NCBI GenBank assembly: GCA_013816895.1
Contig: JACDDR010000003.1
Coordinates: forward strand, 1-64,000
Direction: 5' to 3'
Length of the DNA stretch: 64,000 nucleotides
From: Bacteroidota bacterium
GTDB taxonomy: Bacteria; Bacteroidota; Bacteroidia; B-17B0; Aurantibacillaceae
Below are positions 27,138 through 37,076 of this stretch, in pieces. The position numbers and the translations under genes are program-made. The notes beneath the pieces were generated by a model, which saw nothing but the letters and a program-made list of their open reading frames with translations, was not told where the DNA came from and ran no database searches. Numbering within the stretch: position 1 is the stretch's first letter; each line of letters begins with the position of its first letter.

Positions 27138-27158
27138 AAAGCGGAAATGATCCGCTTT
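27138..27158. terminator. Bidirectional rho-independent terminator
   Basis: AAAGCGGA-AATGA-TCCGCTTT is a perfect 8-bp stem with a 5-nt loop between the stops of the second POT gene and the convergent lipoprotein gene. On the minus strand it is followed by TTTTTTTATTTTA, a strong U tract; on the plus strand the downstream tract is weaker. Confidence 0.85.
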
Positions 27159-27182
27159 CCTATTTCTTGTTTAAAAATTATT

Positions 27183-27869
27183 TTACATATTCTGTAATAC
27201 AACACCTTTCGGCACTTCAAATTTTTCAGCGGGAATTTCTACATTTTCCTTTACATCCGTAGCCACTGTTTCGCTTTTCATTTTCATGGAAGGATTATCC
27301 AACGTTGTTTTATATACAATATGGTTTCTGCCATACATGGTAATAAGTCCTGAAGGAGTTTCCATTGAAAAGCTGTTACATGTTTTTCCGCAAATGGTTT
27401 CGTCGTTTAATTTTTTAAATTTATTATCTTTCATTGTAGAAGCCTCATCCATGTTAAAGGGCGCAGCAACTCCATATCCGCTTCCTTTGGTTTTTAACCC
27501 GTCTTTTGAGCCTACTGAACAAATATAACGCTGGCCGTCTTTAACAAAGTCTCTTTTGTCAAGTGTTTCAGCGCCCGTTCCGTCAATTTTATATTCTTCT
27601 TCACATTCTTTCACACCATAATCATCAAAATACAGAACCCTTTTTGATTTTGTTACTACGCCGGCCATTTCCATTTTAATTTCATAAGAAACAATTCCAG
27701 ATTTAATATCGTATTTTCTGTGTCCTTCTGTTTCCGTGGTTGCGCCTGCTGTGTCGGCGCTTGCTCCTGCAGCAGTATCCTTTACCGGCCCGGCTGTATT
27801 TTTTTCTGACTCCTTAGTGCCACAAGAGAACATAATGGCCAAAGATAAAATTGCTGCTGTTTTTTTCAT
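27183..27869 (-). CDS. Lipoprotein of unknown function (DUF4412-like)
   Basis: This 228-residue protein has a lipoprotein signal (MKKTAAILSLAIMFSCG, lipidated Cys at 16), an Ala/Thr/Asp-rich flexible linker to about residue 45, and then a compact beta-rich domain (SGIVSYEIKMEMAG, RVLYFDDYGVKECEEEY, KTCNSFSMETPSGLITMYGR). The domain resembles small Bacteroidota lipoproteins that carry a lipocalin-like fold. Several Cys residues in the domain (including ICGKTC) could form disulphides. It is monocistronic, facing the POT genes across a shared terminator. No function can be assigned. Confidence 0.75.
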   Translation of the reverse strand: MKKTAAILSLAIMFSCGTKESEKNTAGPVKDTAAGASADTAGATTETEGHRKYDIKSGIVSYEIKMEMAGVVTKSKRVLYFDDYGVKECEEEYKIDGTGAETLDKRDFVKDGQRYICSVGSKDGLKTKGSGYGVAAPFNMDEASTMKDNKFKKLNDETICGKTCNSFSMETPSGLITMYGRNHIVYKTTLDNPSMKMKSETVATDVKENVEIPAEKFEVPKGVVLQNM

Positions 27870-28107
27870 GAGAGATTTGTTTATTAAGACAAGGTATGCA
27901 AAAAAATGAAATGTGCAATTATTGAATATTAACAGGGTTCAGGTCACAATCATAATTAATTAAAAAATGGTTTGTACGGTTTTCAGCAATGCTTTCACTG
28001 TTGTACCTTTAATGTAATCTGGCCTTATATACAAATCAAAAGAAGGATGTTAAAAACATTCTTTAAATGACCGGATTAAGCCTTTTATTACCTCTATTTT
28101 TATAACA

Positions 28108-31038
28108 ATGAAGCGTTTCTTTTTTCTATCCGTAATTTTTATTATTTGTGCCGGTTTTTATCATGAAGATCCGAAGTCACCTGCAAAAAAAACGCCGGAG
28201 TTCATCGTCGAGCAGAATCACTGGGTTGATTCGGTTTTTAATTCTCTTACTCCTAATCAGCGTCTGGGCCAGTTATTCATGGTGGCTGCATACAGCAATA
28301 AAGACATGAAACACGTTAAGGAAATACGGGAACTGATTACAAATTATGGCATTGGCGGATTAATATGGATGCAGGGTGGCCCCGTGAAACAGGGTAAACT
28401 TGCCAATTACTACCAGCACATTACAAAAACGCCTTTATTGTATAGTATCGACGGAGAGTGGGGGCTTGCAATGCGCCTCGACAGTACGCCGCGTTATCCA
28501 AAGCAAATGACACTGGGCGCAATGCGTAATGATTCGCTGATTTATTACATGGGCAAACAAATTGCAAAAGAGTGTAAGCGACTTGGTATTCATGTAAATT
28601 TTGCTCCGGTTGCAGACGTAAATAATAATCCCGCGAACCCTGTAATTGGGATGCGCAGTTTTGGCGAAAATAAATATAAAGTAGCGCAGAAAGCCTACAT
28701 GTATATGGCGGGAATGCAGGACGAACGCGTGATGGCAAACGGAAAACATTTTCCGGGACATGGCGATACGGATGTGGATTCGCATAAAGGACTGCCGGTA
28801 ATTAATCATAGTACCGACAGGCTTGATTCGCTGGAATTATATCCTTTTCAATATTTATTTGACCGTGGCCTGGGAAGCATCATGGTTGCTCACCTGAACA
28901 TTCCAAGCCTTGATACGACTAAGAACCTCGCGTCAACCTTATCACCCAAAGTAGTGAACGACCTCCTTAAAAACAAAATGGGTTTTAAGGGACTTATTTT
29001 TACTGATGCACTGAATATGAAAGGTGTTTCTAAATACTTTGCTCCCGGCATTGTAGATGTAAAAGCATTATTGGCGGGTAACGATGTTTTATTGTTCAGC
29101 GAAAACGTTGAAAAAGCAATTAACGAAATAAACAAGGCAATTAAAGAAGGAAAGATCAGCCAGGCAGAAGTAGATGAGCGATGCAAAAAAATTCTTCAGG
29201 CTAAATTTTGGTGTGGCTTATATAATAAACAGGAAATTGTTACGCGCAAATTATTTAAAGAGTTAAACACAACGCAAAGCAGCGAACTCAATGATAAACT
29301 GGCAACGGCGGCAGTTACTTTATTGAAGAATGATAATGATTTCCTTCCTTTAAAGAATACTGACAGCTTAAAGATAGTTGAAGTGTCCTTAGGGCTGGAA
29401 GAACAAAACACGCTCTTTACCACGTTAAAGGACTATACGAATATTGAGCATGTAGGGTTAAAGCATGATGCCAAACCAAAAGAAATTAATGAAGCATTCG
29501 AAAAAATAAGAAATGCCGATTTGATAATTCTTCAGTTGAACAAAGCTACTCTTAAAGCTGAGAATAATTACGGCCTGGGGAATCAAACACTGCGACTTGC
29601 GGATTCAATTGCACGGATAAAACCAACTATTCTGGTATTGCTTACCAATCCATACATTTTAAATAAAATTGAAGATGTCTCTCCGTTTAAATCGGTGATT
29701 CTTGCTTACGAATACATGCCTTCATTGTTAAGAGCTTCAGCCAACGCCATTCTTGGGATAAACAGGGTGGACGGACAATTACCGGTAACTACAAAATTGT
29801 TTAAAGTGGAGAGTGGAATTATTCTTGAGGCTTTGTCGCCCACGCGTATTAAAAATTCGCAGACTATTTTTCTGAAAAAACGTTTCGGTGTTGTGGATAG
29901 TATCGCCTTATGGGGCATCGAGGAGAAAGCATACCCGGGTTGCCAGGTGGTGGCGATGAAAGACGGAAAATTAATTTACCAAAAAGCCTTTGGAAAATAT
30001 ACCTACGCTCCCGATGCAAAAGAAGTAGACAACGGAACTATTTACGATCTGGCGAGTGTTACGAAGGTCACATCCTCTGCACTGGCGCTCATGAAACTTG
30101 CTTCTGAAAAAAAGTTCGATTATAAAAAAACTCTGGGCGATTATCTGCCTTATTTAAAAGGAAGCAATAAGGACAGTTTGTTTATTGAAGATGTTCTTAC
30201 TCACCGCGCCGGCTTACAGGCCTGGATTCCTTTTTATCTTAAAACGCTTACCAAAAAAAATGAATATAAGCCTGGGCTGTATTCTGTAAAGCCTTCTGAA
30301 AAATATCCTACTCACGTCGCTAAAAAGTTATACGTTGTCAAAGACTTTACTGATACTATGTACAGGCGTATTGTTGCATCAAAGTTGGAAACTCCGGGTA
30401 AGTACTTGTATAGCGATCTGGGTTACTATTTCATGCAGCAGATTATTGAACAGTTAGCGCAGAAAAAGCAAAGCGATTTTGTGAAAGACATGTATGCACA
30501 AATGGGCTTAACATTAACCTACGAACCATTAAAATATTTTTCTATAGAACAAATTGCTCCAACCGAAAACGACACTAAATTCAGAAAGCAATTATTACAG
30601 GGTTACGTACACGATCCGGGCGCGGCTTTACTTGGTGGAGTGGCAGGTCACGCGGGCTTGTTCGGCAATGCACTGGATGTGGCAAAGCTGATGCAGATGT
30701 ATTTAAATAAAGGTGAACTGAACGGTGTACGTATCCTTGATAGTAATGTGGTTAAAGATTTTACGGCATGCCATTTCTGCCCCGGTAACCGCCGAGGCTT
30801 ATGTTTCGAAAAGCCAGAACCGGATGATAAGAAAGACAGCCCGGTAACAAGCGACTGCAGTCTCGCCAGTTTCGGTCACAGTGGTTTTACAGGGACCTTT
30901 GTATGGGCCGATCCACAAACAAATCTTGTTGTAGTATTTTTAAGCAACCGGGTTTACCCGGATGCTGAACCTAATAAACTCGCAAAACTCGGAGTAAGAG
31001 GAAAAATACACAAAGCTTTTTACGAAGCGGTAAAATAA
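28108..31038 (+). CDS. Fusion of GH3 beta-N-acetylglucosaminidase (NagZ-like) and beta-lactamase-fold serine hydrolase
   Basis: This 976-residue protein has a signal peptide and two enzyme halves. Residues about 45-390 are a GH3 domain with the NagZ motif GKHFPGHGDTDVDSH, whose His/Asp acts in catalysis, and the nucleophile region FTDALNMKGV. A GH3 C-terminal-like alpha/beta domain follows to about 570. Residues about 600-970 are a class C beta-lactamase/PBP4-like domain with SxxK in LASVTKVTSS, YSDLGYY in place of YxN, and FGHSGFTG. NagZ removes N-acetylglucosamine from peptidoglycan fragments; the second half may cleave peptides, esters or amides. The fusion is known in Bacteroidota and here heads an envelope operon with a glycosyltransferase 12 nt downstream. 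Confidence 0.9.
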   Translation: MKRFFFLSVIFIICAGFYHEDPKSPAKKTPEFIVEQNHWVDSVFNSLTPNQRLGQLFMVAAYSNKDMKHVKEIRELITNYGIGGLIWMQGGPVKQGKLANYYQHITKTPLLYSIDGEWGLAMRLDSTPRYPKQMTLGAMRNDSLIYYMGKQIAKECKRLGIHVNFAPVADVNNNPANPVIGMRSFGENKYKVAQKAYMYMAGMQDERVMANGKHFPGHGDTDVDSHKGLPVINHSTDRLDSLELYPFQYLFDRGLGSIMVAHLNIPSLDTTKNLASTLSPKVVNDLLKNKMGFKGLIFTDALNMKGVSKYFAPGIVDVKALLAGNDVLLFSENVEKAINEINKAIKEGKISQAEVDERCKKILQAKFWCGLYNKQEIVTRKLFKELNTTQSSELNDKLATAAVTLLKNDNDFLPLKNTDSLKIVEVSLGLEEQNTLFTTLKDYTNIEHVGLKHDAKPKEINEAFEKIRNADLIILQLNKATLKAENNYGLGNQTLRLADSIARIKPTILVLLTNPYILNKIEDVSPFKSVILAYEYMPSLLRASANAILGINRVDGQLPVTTKLFKVESGIILEALSPTRIKNSQTIFLKKRFGVVDSIALWGIEEKAYPGCQVVAMKDGKLIYQKAFGKYTYAPDAKEVDNGTIYDLASVTKVTSSALALMKLASEKKFDYKKTLGDYLPYLKGSNKDSLFIEDVLTHRAGLQAWIPFYLKTLTKKNEYKPGLYSVKPSEKYPTHVAKKLYVVKDFTDTMYRRIVASKLETPGKYLYSDLGYYFMQQIIEQLAQKKQSDFVKDMYAQMGLTLTYEPLKYFSIEQIAPTENDTKFRKQLLQGYVHDPGAALLGGVAGHAGLFGNALDVAKLMQMYLNKGELNGVRILDSNVVKDFTACHFCPGNRRGLCFEKPEPDDKKDSPVTSDCSLASFGHSGFTGTFVWADPQTNLVVVFLSNRVYPDAEPNKLAKLGVRGKIHKAFYEAVK

Positions 31039-31050
31039 TTGCAATAAATA

Positions 31051-32274
31051 ATGAAGCTACTCATACTCACTCAATATTTCCCACCTGAAGTGGGCGCGCC
31101 ACAAAACAGGCTGTTTGAGCTGGCTGTGAGGTTACAACGGGTTGGTGTGGAGGTTACAGTGCTGACCGCGATGCCCAATTATCCCCAAATGGAAATCTAT
31201 AAAGATTATCGCGGGAAAAATTATGTGTATGAGGAAATGGAAGGGATAAAAGTTCACAGAAGCCAGATCTTTGTCTCAAAAAATAAATCGATTTCGCATA
31301 GGCTCCGGAATTATTTTTCCTTTGTTATTTCAAGCGTGAAAGCTTCCGTTAAAATTAAAGAAGATTTTGATTTTCTGATGTGTGAGTCTCCGCCCTTGTT
31401 TTTGGGGTACAGCGCCATTCGTATCGCGAAAAAGAAAAAAGCTAAGCTCATTTTTAATGTAAGTGATTTGTGGCCCGAAAGTGCTGAAAAATTGGGAGTG
31501 GTAAATAATCGGTGGCTTTTAAAAATGGCTTATAATCTGGAGGAAAAGTTATACAAGCGTTCGGTACTTGTTACCGGGCAAACGCAGGGTATCTGTAAAA
31601 ATATACAAGATCGTTTTCCTTCAGTAAAAACTTACTGGCTGCCAAATGGCGTTGATCTTACTTATTACGATCCTCAAGCAATTTCTGCAAGTGGGTGGCG
31701 TAAACAAAACGGCTTTACTGATTTTGATATTATTTTTTTATATGCAGGGATCATTGGGATTGCCCAGGGACTCGAGGTGATCCTGAATGCCGCTGTGAAT
31801 TTTAAAGCAGAAGCCAATATTAAGTTTGTATTGATGGGAAGCGGACCTGAGAAGGAAAAACTCCTTGGTTTAAAAAATCAACTGGGATTAAATAATGTTA
31901 TTTTTCTGGAACCGGTTTCAAAAAAGGAAATGCCTCAGGTTTTAAAAACCGTGAATGCTGCCATCATCCCTTTGCGTAAACTCGATCTTTTTCTGGGCGC
32001 CATTCCCTCCAAAATATTCGAGAACCTGGCAATGGAAGTTCCGATAGTGTTGGGCGTTGATGGCGAAGCGCGTGAACTGTTTATTACAAAAGGCAACTGT
32101 GGCATCTACTTTATACCCGAAGATGTTCATGACCTTACTTCTGCCATCACTAAGATTGCCATGAACAGGGAATATGCGGCGCAATTAGGGAAGCACGGCA
32201 GAGTGTTTGTAAACGAACATTTTAACCGCGAAATTATTGCCAAAGCTTTTTTTGAAAGGCTTAAAGCACTTTAA
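31051..32274 (+). CDS. WcaI/WbuB-like GT4 glycosyltransferase
   Basis: This 407-residue GT-B enzyme begins LILTQYFPPEVGAPQNR, the start characteristic of the WcaI/WbuB group that adds sugars such as fucose or N-acetyl-fucosamine to lipid-linked exopolysaccharide or O-antigen. WLPNGVDLTYYDP marks the domain hinge, and YAGIIGIAQGLEVIL and VLMGSGPEKEKL the donor half. The Glu-rich C-terminal motif is modified (IPSKIFENLAMEVPIVLG), as is usual for this group. It lies 12 nt after the GH3 fusion and 76 nt before an O-antigen ligase-family gene. Donor and acceptor are unknown. Confidence 0.85.
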   Translation: MKLLILTQYFPPEVGAPQNRLFELAVRLQRVGVEVTVLTAMPNYPQMEIYKDYRGKNYVYEEMEGIKVHRSQIFVSKNKSISHRLRNYFSFVISSVKASVKIKEDFDFLMCESPPLFLGYSAIRIAKKKKAKLIFNVSDLWPESAEKLGVVNNRWLLKMAYNLEEKLYKRSVLVTGQTQGICKNIQDRFPSVKTYWLPNGVDLTYYDPQAISASGWRKQNGFTDFDIIFLYAGIIGIAQGLEVILNAAVNFKAEANIKFVLMGSGPEKEKLLGLKNQLGLNNVIFLEPVSKKEMPQVLKTVNAAIIPLRKLDLFLGAIPSKIFENLAMEVPIVLGVDGEARELFITKGNCGIYFIPEDVHDLTSAITKIAMNREYAAQLGKHGRVFVNEHFNREIIAKAFFERLKAL

Positions 32275-32350
32275 CCTTCATGTTGGTAAATTGTATAATT
32301 AGCCGGGCTGGGTTTTTAAGTAAATGATAACTTAGCAATGCGTTGAGATC

Positions 32351-33565
32351 ATGGAATTAACCCCGAAACAAAAACTTCTTTATTTTTTTCCTATCCTGTT
32401 TTGTTTTATCCTGCCATTTGGTACTCTGGCATTGTCGGGCATTATTATTTTGTGGGGTATCTCATCTTTCTTTAATATAGAAAAAGAACAGCTGAAAAGC
32501 GGTTTTAAAAATCCCATCTTAATATTATCGTATGCCTTTTTTTTACTTACCTGCCTGAGTGCTTTTTTTTCTTCTAATAAGAACGAGGCCTTGTTTAATA
32601 TAGAGAATAAATTGAGTCTCCTCTGCGTACCATACTATCTGTTTTGCTTTAAATGGCCGGCTGGTGTTGTAAGAAAATGTATTGTTTCGTTTGTTTCCGG
32701 TTGTTTCTTCGCCTGTGTTTACCTTATCGTTCGGGCAACAGTCTTCGCATTTGAAGGCCACCCGGAGTACTTTTTTTACACACTGTTCTCCGACCTCATA
32801 CACGCTTCGTATTTTGCCATGTATCTGATCCTGGCCATCGCTTTTGTTGTGTTGTATTATCCTAAATGGTTCGCTCAGCAGCTTCAGGTAATATATTTTT
32901 CCTGGTTTTATTTATTCGTTTTTGTTATCACTATTTTTTTATGTTCCTCCAAACTTGGCATCATCAGTTTTTTTATTGTTCTTCCAATTCTCATTATCTA
33001 CAAGTATAAAAGCTTTTTTAATTTTAAAAGAGGAGCGATATTGATAAGTGGCTTGTTGCTATTGGTGTTTTTAGCCGCTAAAGTCTTTCCGGAATCCTTC
33101 GCAAGACTGAATTCTATAATAGCGGTTTCAAAAAATAACCTGGACAAAACCTCCGGGGAAAGTACAACAGTTCGTGTTTTGATCTGGAAAGAGAGTCTAG
33201 CACTCATAAAACAAAATATGTGGTTGGGTGTTGGGGCAGGCGATGTGAATGACTGTTTAGTGGAAAGATATAAGCAGGAAGGAATAACCGGAGCGCTGGA
33301 ACATAAGCTGAATGCACATAACCAGTATTTCCAGACATTTATTGGTCTTGGGATTGGCGGGTTTATCCTGATTCTGATTCTTACTCTGGGCCAGCTCATT
33401 AACTCGATTAAAAAGAGAAATTTTATTCTGTTTTTATTCATGCTTTTAATTGTATTAAATTTTTTGGTGGAAAGTATGCTACAAACCTCCGCCGGAATTT
33501 TGTTTTATATTTTCTTTTTATGTTTTTTCAGTTTACCCATTTTTAATAATGAGCTTAAAGTTTAA
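32351..33565 (+). CDS. Second O-antigen ligase/polymerase family membrane protein
   Basis: This 404-residue polytopic protein has about 10-11 TM helices and a large periplasmic loop with TTVRVLIWKESLALIKQNMW, LGVGAGDVNDCL and LNAHNQYFQTFIGLG. The R/W...GxGxGD...HNQY pattern is the Wzy/WaaL superfamily core. It is distinct from the 480-residue member at 11716. Whether it ligates or polymerises is not decidable from sequence. Its 3' end overlaps the M23 peptidase gene by 17 nt, so the two are translationally linked. Confidence 0.84.
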   Translation: MELTPKQKLLYFFPILFCFILPFGTLALSGIIILWGISSFFNIEKEQLKSGFKNPILILSYAFFLLTCLSAFFSSNKNEALFNIENKLSLLCVPYYLFCFKWPAGVVRKCIVSFVSGCFFACVYLIVRATVFAFEGHPEYFFYTLFSDLIHASYFAMYLILAIAFVVLYYPKWFAQQLQVIYFSWFYLFVFVITIFLCSSKLGIISFFIVLPILIIYKYKSFFNFKRGAILISGLLLLVFLAAKVFPESFARLNSIIAVSKNNLDKTSGESTTVRVLIWKESLALIKQNMWLGVGAGDVNDCLVERYKQEGITGALEHKLNAHNQYFQTFIGLGIGGFILILILTLGQLINSIKKRNFILFLFMLLIVLNFLVESMLQTSAGILFYIFFLCFFSLPIFNNELKV

Positions 33566-35222
33566 AATTGCAGTTATAATTCTAGTGTTCCTTCACTTGC
33601 ATGGGGGGTCGCAAACCTATGCCTGGCCGGTTGATTCGCCAAGAGTAATAACAGGTAATTATGGTGAAATTCGTCCGGGGCATTTTCATACCGGCCTTGA
33701 TTTTTCAACCAATGGAAAAATAAATTACGCTGTTTATTCGATTGAAGAAGGATATGTATCGCGTATTAAAGTGAGCTCCGTTGGTTACGGCCGGAGCGTG
33801 TATGTTACGCATAAAGATGGAAAAGTAAGTGTGTATGGGCATTTGAATTCATTTAATTCAAACATTGCACCGGTTGTTAAAAATGAACAGTATGCGAAGC
33901 GGAATTACGAAATTGAAATTTTTCCAAAGCCGTTTTCTATCAAAGTAAAAAAACATGAATACGTTGGTCTGTCCGGCAATTCAGGGGCTTCTACAGGTCC
34001 GCACCTTCATTTTGAAATACGGGATGGGCAGACTGAAGTTCCTTTGAATCCACTGGAATATTTTAGTATTCAAGACACCGTAGATCCTACCATTACCGAA
34101 GTAGGATTTTACAACCTCGCGGATACATCTTCGCCGCATTATCTTGCCTCCTATAAAGTAGAATTAAAGAAGAATAAAACCTACGCGGTTAAAAAAGATT
34201 CGGTGATCCTAAACCAGGGTATTCTTGGTTTTGCTTTTTCAGGATTTGATCAGTTTACGCCGAAAGGGAATACAAATAATATTTTCAGCGCTAAAGTTTA
34301 TTTCGATGACCGGCTGATTTATTCGCATACGCTCGATAACATTGACTTTGCTGATCAGCGGTTTGTAAACGAATTTTCAGAGCTGGTTGAAAAGACTAAA
34401 ACGGAAAAAGTGCTTTTTCAAAAATGTTTCGTTCCCACACTGCATCCGCTTAATTTTTATGATCAATATAAAAATAAAGGAAGAATCTTACTCACAGATA
34501 CCAATTTCCATAAGCTTAAGTTGTCCGCCATTGATGAAAATGCCAATGAACGCGTTATAGAATTTTATTTTAAAACCCGTAAATTAAATTATTACGGCAA
34601 GCCATCCATTAACAGCGATGTGTATGTAGATTGCCGCAAAGACTTTATGATCGCAAAGAAAAAACTCCAGATCTATATTCCTGCTAATACATTTTATTAT
34701 TCTACCGGGCTTATCTTTGAAAATACGATCGAAAGTACCGGTAAGATCATTATCCTGCCCACCGACGCTAACCTCAGAACTACCAGTATCATCGGGTTTG
34801 AAGTGCCACCAAAATACATGAGAAATAAATCCAAACTTGTTTTAAAAAGCGGATCGAATGTTTTACCACCAATTGTAAACCATGATTCCGTTTTCTATTC
34901 CGTTAAGAATCTCGGATGGTTTTTGCTTGATCAGGACACGATTGCTCCGCAAATAAAAACTCAGATGACTCAGCTTCTATTCAAAAAAAATAAAAAGACA
35001 GAATCTGTTTCGTTTAGGGTGACGGATGAGTTAAGCGGAATAAAAAAATATAACCTGTTTTTAAACGACAAATGGGTGATAGGGGAGTATGACGCTAAGA
35101 ATGATCTTATTACTTATTTCTTCGATGAGGATTCTCCTAAAACGGGCGACTTGAATTTTAAGCTCGAGGCGGAGGATAGGGTGGGAAATAAAAACGATTT
35201 TTTCCGGACTTTAAAACGTTAG
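33549..35222 (+). CDS. Secreted M23-family metallopeptidase
   Basis: This 557-residue protein has a signal peptide (about residues 1-22) and an N-terminal M23/LytM domain with both zinc motifs: GHFHTGLDFS (HxxxD) at about residues 39-48 and GPHLHFEIRDG (HxH) near 153-163. All metal ligands are present, so it is predicted to be active, probably as a peptidoglycan endopeptidase or activator. The long C-terminal part (about 175-557) is beta-rich without a motif I recognise; such modules often bind cell-wall or membrane partners. It ends the envelope operon, overlapping the previous gene by 17 nt. Confidence 0.88.
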   Translation: MSLKFKIAVIILVFLHLHGGSQTYAWPVDSPRVITGNYGEIRPGHFHTGLDFSTNGKINYAVYSIEEGYVSRIKVSSVGYGRSVYVTHKDGKVSVYGHLNSFNSNIAPVVKNEQYAKRNYEIEIFPKPFSIKVKKHEYVGLSGNSGASTGPHLHFEIRDGQTEVPLNPLEYFSIQDTVDPTITEVGFYNLADTSSPHYLASYKVELKKNKTYAVKKDSVILNQGILGFAFSGFDQFTPKGNTNNIFSAKVYFDDRLIYSHTLDNIDFADQRFVNEFSELVEKTKTEKVLFQKCFVPTLHPLNFYDQYKNKGRILLTDTNFHKLKLSAIDENANERVIEFYFKTRKLNYYGKPSINSDVYVDCRKDFMIAKKKLQIYIPANTFYYSTGLIFENTIESTGKIIILPTDANLRTTSIIGFEVPPKYMRNKSKLVLKSGSNVLPPIVNHDSVFYSVKNLGWFLLDQDTIAPQIKTQMTQLLFKKNKKTESVSFRVTDELSGIKKYNLFLNDKWVIGEYDAKNDLITYFFDEDSPKTGDLNFKLEAEDRVGNKNDFFRTLKR

Positions 35223-35609
35223 CTATTTCAATCTATTTTCCTGGCTATCCGAATTCGCCTTCTAACGATTTTTGAATATAAACTTCGTAAAACGTCTTAA
35301 TTTTATAGTAAGATTTGCCATAAAAAAACTGCGTTTGGGGTCTTACTGGTTTGTCAGGTTGGCGCAACGGACATCGGGAACATGGAGATTTCCCAACCTT
35401 CCTTCCATGATCAACGAAATGATAGACGAGCCTGTTATCCGTTAACCATGCAAACTCCAAGCGCTCTTTTAACGCTTCTGAAAAGTGAACATTTTGGCGA
35501 TGTAAAAACAATAAGTTTTGCAGCATTTTGTGATGCAAAAAAACTTAAGATATTCTGTGGGATGGCTGTTATTAAGTAAGACAGGAGCTAAAAAAATACG
35601 TTCCACAAT
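35223..35609. other. 387-bp intergenic stretch without a supported gene
   Basis: Two overlapping ORFs on opposite strands (35245..35538 minus, 97 codons; 35382..35579 plus, 65 codons) cover this stretch, but neither resembles a known domain, has a usual start region or shows family-type composition. It lies between the convergent M23 peptidase and the first TPR gene. I see no terminator-grade hairpin or RNA gene. It may be a decayed gene. Confidence 0.45.
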
Positions 35610-37076
35610 TTAATTGCAGTTTAACCTGTCTAAATTTCTGGAAATATATTTTTCGTTGGTGAGCAAGGAGCGCTGGATTCTGCGCGCATAAATAATACTA
35701 TCTGTAACCTCCTTGTTCTTTTCATGTAAAGCGGTAAAGGCCCGCTCGGCTATTTTTTTTTGAATCTCAATGATTTTTTTTTGTTTTCTGATTATTTTAA
35801 AACGATTAACCAGGAATAACAGGAAAGTTATTACTAAAGCCAGGCCGCCCATAACCGCACCAATAATTATTTTCTGGCGTTTGCTTTGGTCGGCATGCAG
35901 CAGATCTTTTTTTTCCTGTTGGGCTCTAATCGATAGTTCCTTTTTTTCGTATTCGTATTTAAATTGTTGCCGGGTACTTGCCTGATGTGTTTCGGCATTA
36001 TTAATGCTATCGCGCATCGTCATAAACAACAATAGCATTTTCAATGCCTCTTTAGAATTCTTTTGTTTCTTGTAGATCCCGTAGGATATTTCCGCTGCGT
36101 TTTTGATATGTCCCGGATAGCCTAATTCTTTTGCAATTTGTAAACTTCTGAGTGAAAGTGGCAGGGCCTCCTTTGTTTTTCCCTGCGCCAGGTAAATGGC
36201 CGCTATACTGTTTAGCGAAAATGCTAACCCGTCTTTGTCATTAATTTGTTCTTTTATCGTAAGACTCCTTTTAAAATAATCGAGTGCTTTTTCATAATCT
36301 TTTATCTGACGATAGGTGTTGCCAATATTATTTAATACACGTCCCATATTAAAACTGTCATTCATTTCTATTCTTATATCAAGACTCTTATTAAAAAGGG
36401 TCAATGCTTTGGTGACGTTGGCGGCCCGCCTGTACAAGTCTGCCAGGTTGTTCAACGAGATGGCTATTCCGTCCTTGTTTTTCAGAGTTTCATCAATTTT
36501 TAATGCTTTCTCATAATACTCTTTTGCTTTCTGATCATCTCCTTGCGACATGTATATAATTCCAATGTTGCTGAAGGAACCCGCGATACCCTCTTTATCG
36601 CCTGATTCCTCCATCAGTTTTAAACAGTTGTGAAACAGCTCCAGAGCTTTTGGAATGTTTCCTTGTTCCATGTAAATTTGTCCGATATTATTAAGGGTGC
36701 TGGCCATGCCAACTTTATCTGCCACTTCTTCTTCCATTGCAAGACCCTTATAATAATATTCTAATGCCTTAGAGGTATTGCTGTTCATTCGTTCTACATA
36801 GCCAATATTCGAAATAGTTCTGCCCAACCATCTTTTATAGACAAGGTATTCAGGATTTTGAATAACCTGCTGCTCACGTGGTAACTTTTTAATGGCTGCT
36901 TCAGCGAGCGCTCTCAGTTGTTCATTATATACGGGCCATACGTTGTCATCCGGTTCGGATTCAATCAGATCATTTAAGATACGGCAGCGGATAGTATCAT
37001 GTTTAGCTTTTAATAAAATTTTTCGCAAAGAATCATTTTGCAATATTTGCCTATTGGCATTCAGGTGCCCGGTCAA
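35610..37076 (-). CDS. TPR-repeat membrane protein lacking an output domain, copy 1
   Basis: The 488 residues from TTG at 37076 contain about eight TPR units of 40 residues (pattern LNNIGxxYxxQGxxxKALEYYxKSL), then the linker RQQFKYEYEKKE, one TM helix near residue 410 (IIIGAVMGGLALVITFLLFL) and a coiled coil ending YARRIQRSLLTNEKYI. In many Bacteroidota homologues this is followed by a SpoIIE/PP2C phosphatase; here the protein ends 12 residues later. The same frame is open upstream to 37136 and reads KQLVTYLIVFLFFFDLTG, an evident signal peptide, preceded by CTG at 37122-37124 but no ATG, GTG or TTG. The full product therefore probably starts at that CTG (504 residues). A diverged tandem paralogue lies 55 nt upstream of the TTG. 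Confidence 0.85.
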   Translation of the reverse strand: MTGHLNANRQILQNDSLRKILLKAKHDTIRCRILNDLIESEPDDNVWPVYNEQLRALAEAAIKKLPREQQVIQNPEYLVYKRWLGRTISNIGYVERMNSNTSKALEYYYKGLAMEEEVADKVGMASTLNNIGQIYMEQGNIPKALELFHNCLKLMEESGDKEGIAGSFSNIGIIYMSQGDDQKAKEYYEKALKIDETLKNKDGIAISLNNLADLYRRAANVTKALTLFNKSLDIRIEMNDSFNMGRVLNNIGNTYRQIKDYEKALDYFKRSLTIKEQINDKDGLAFSLNSIAAIYLAQGKTKEALPLSLRSLQIAKELGYPGHIKNAAEISYGIYKKQKNSKEALKMLLLFMTMRDSINNAETHQASTRQQFKYEYEKKELSIRAQQEKKDLLHADQSKRQKIIIGAVMGGLALVITFLLFLVNRFKIIRKQKKIIEIQKKIAERAFTALHEKNKEVTDSIIYARRIQRSLLTNEKYISRNLDRLNCN

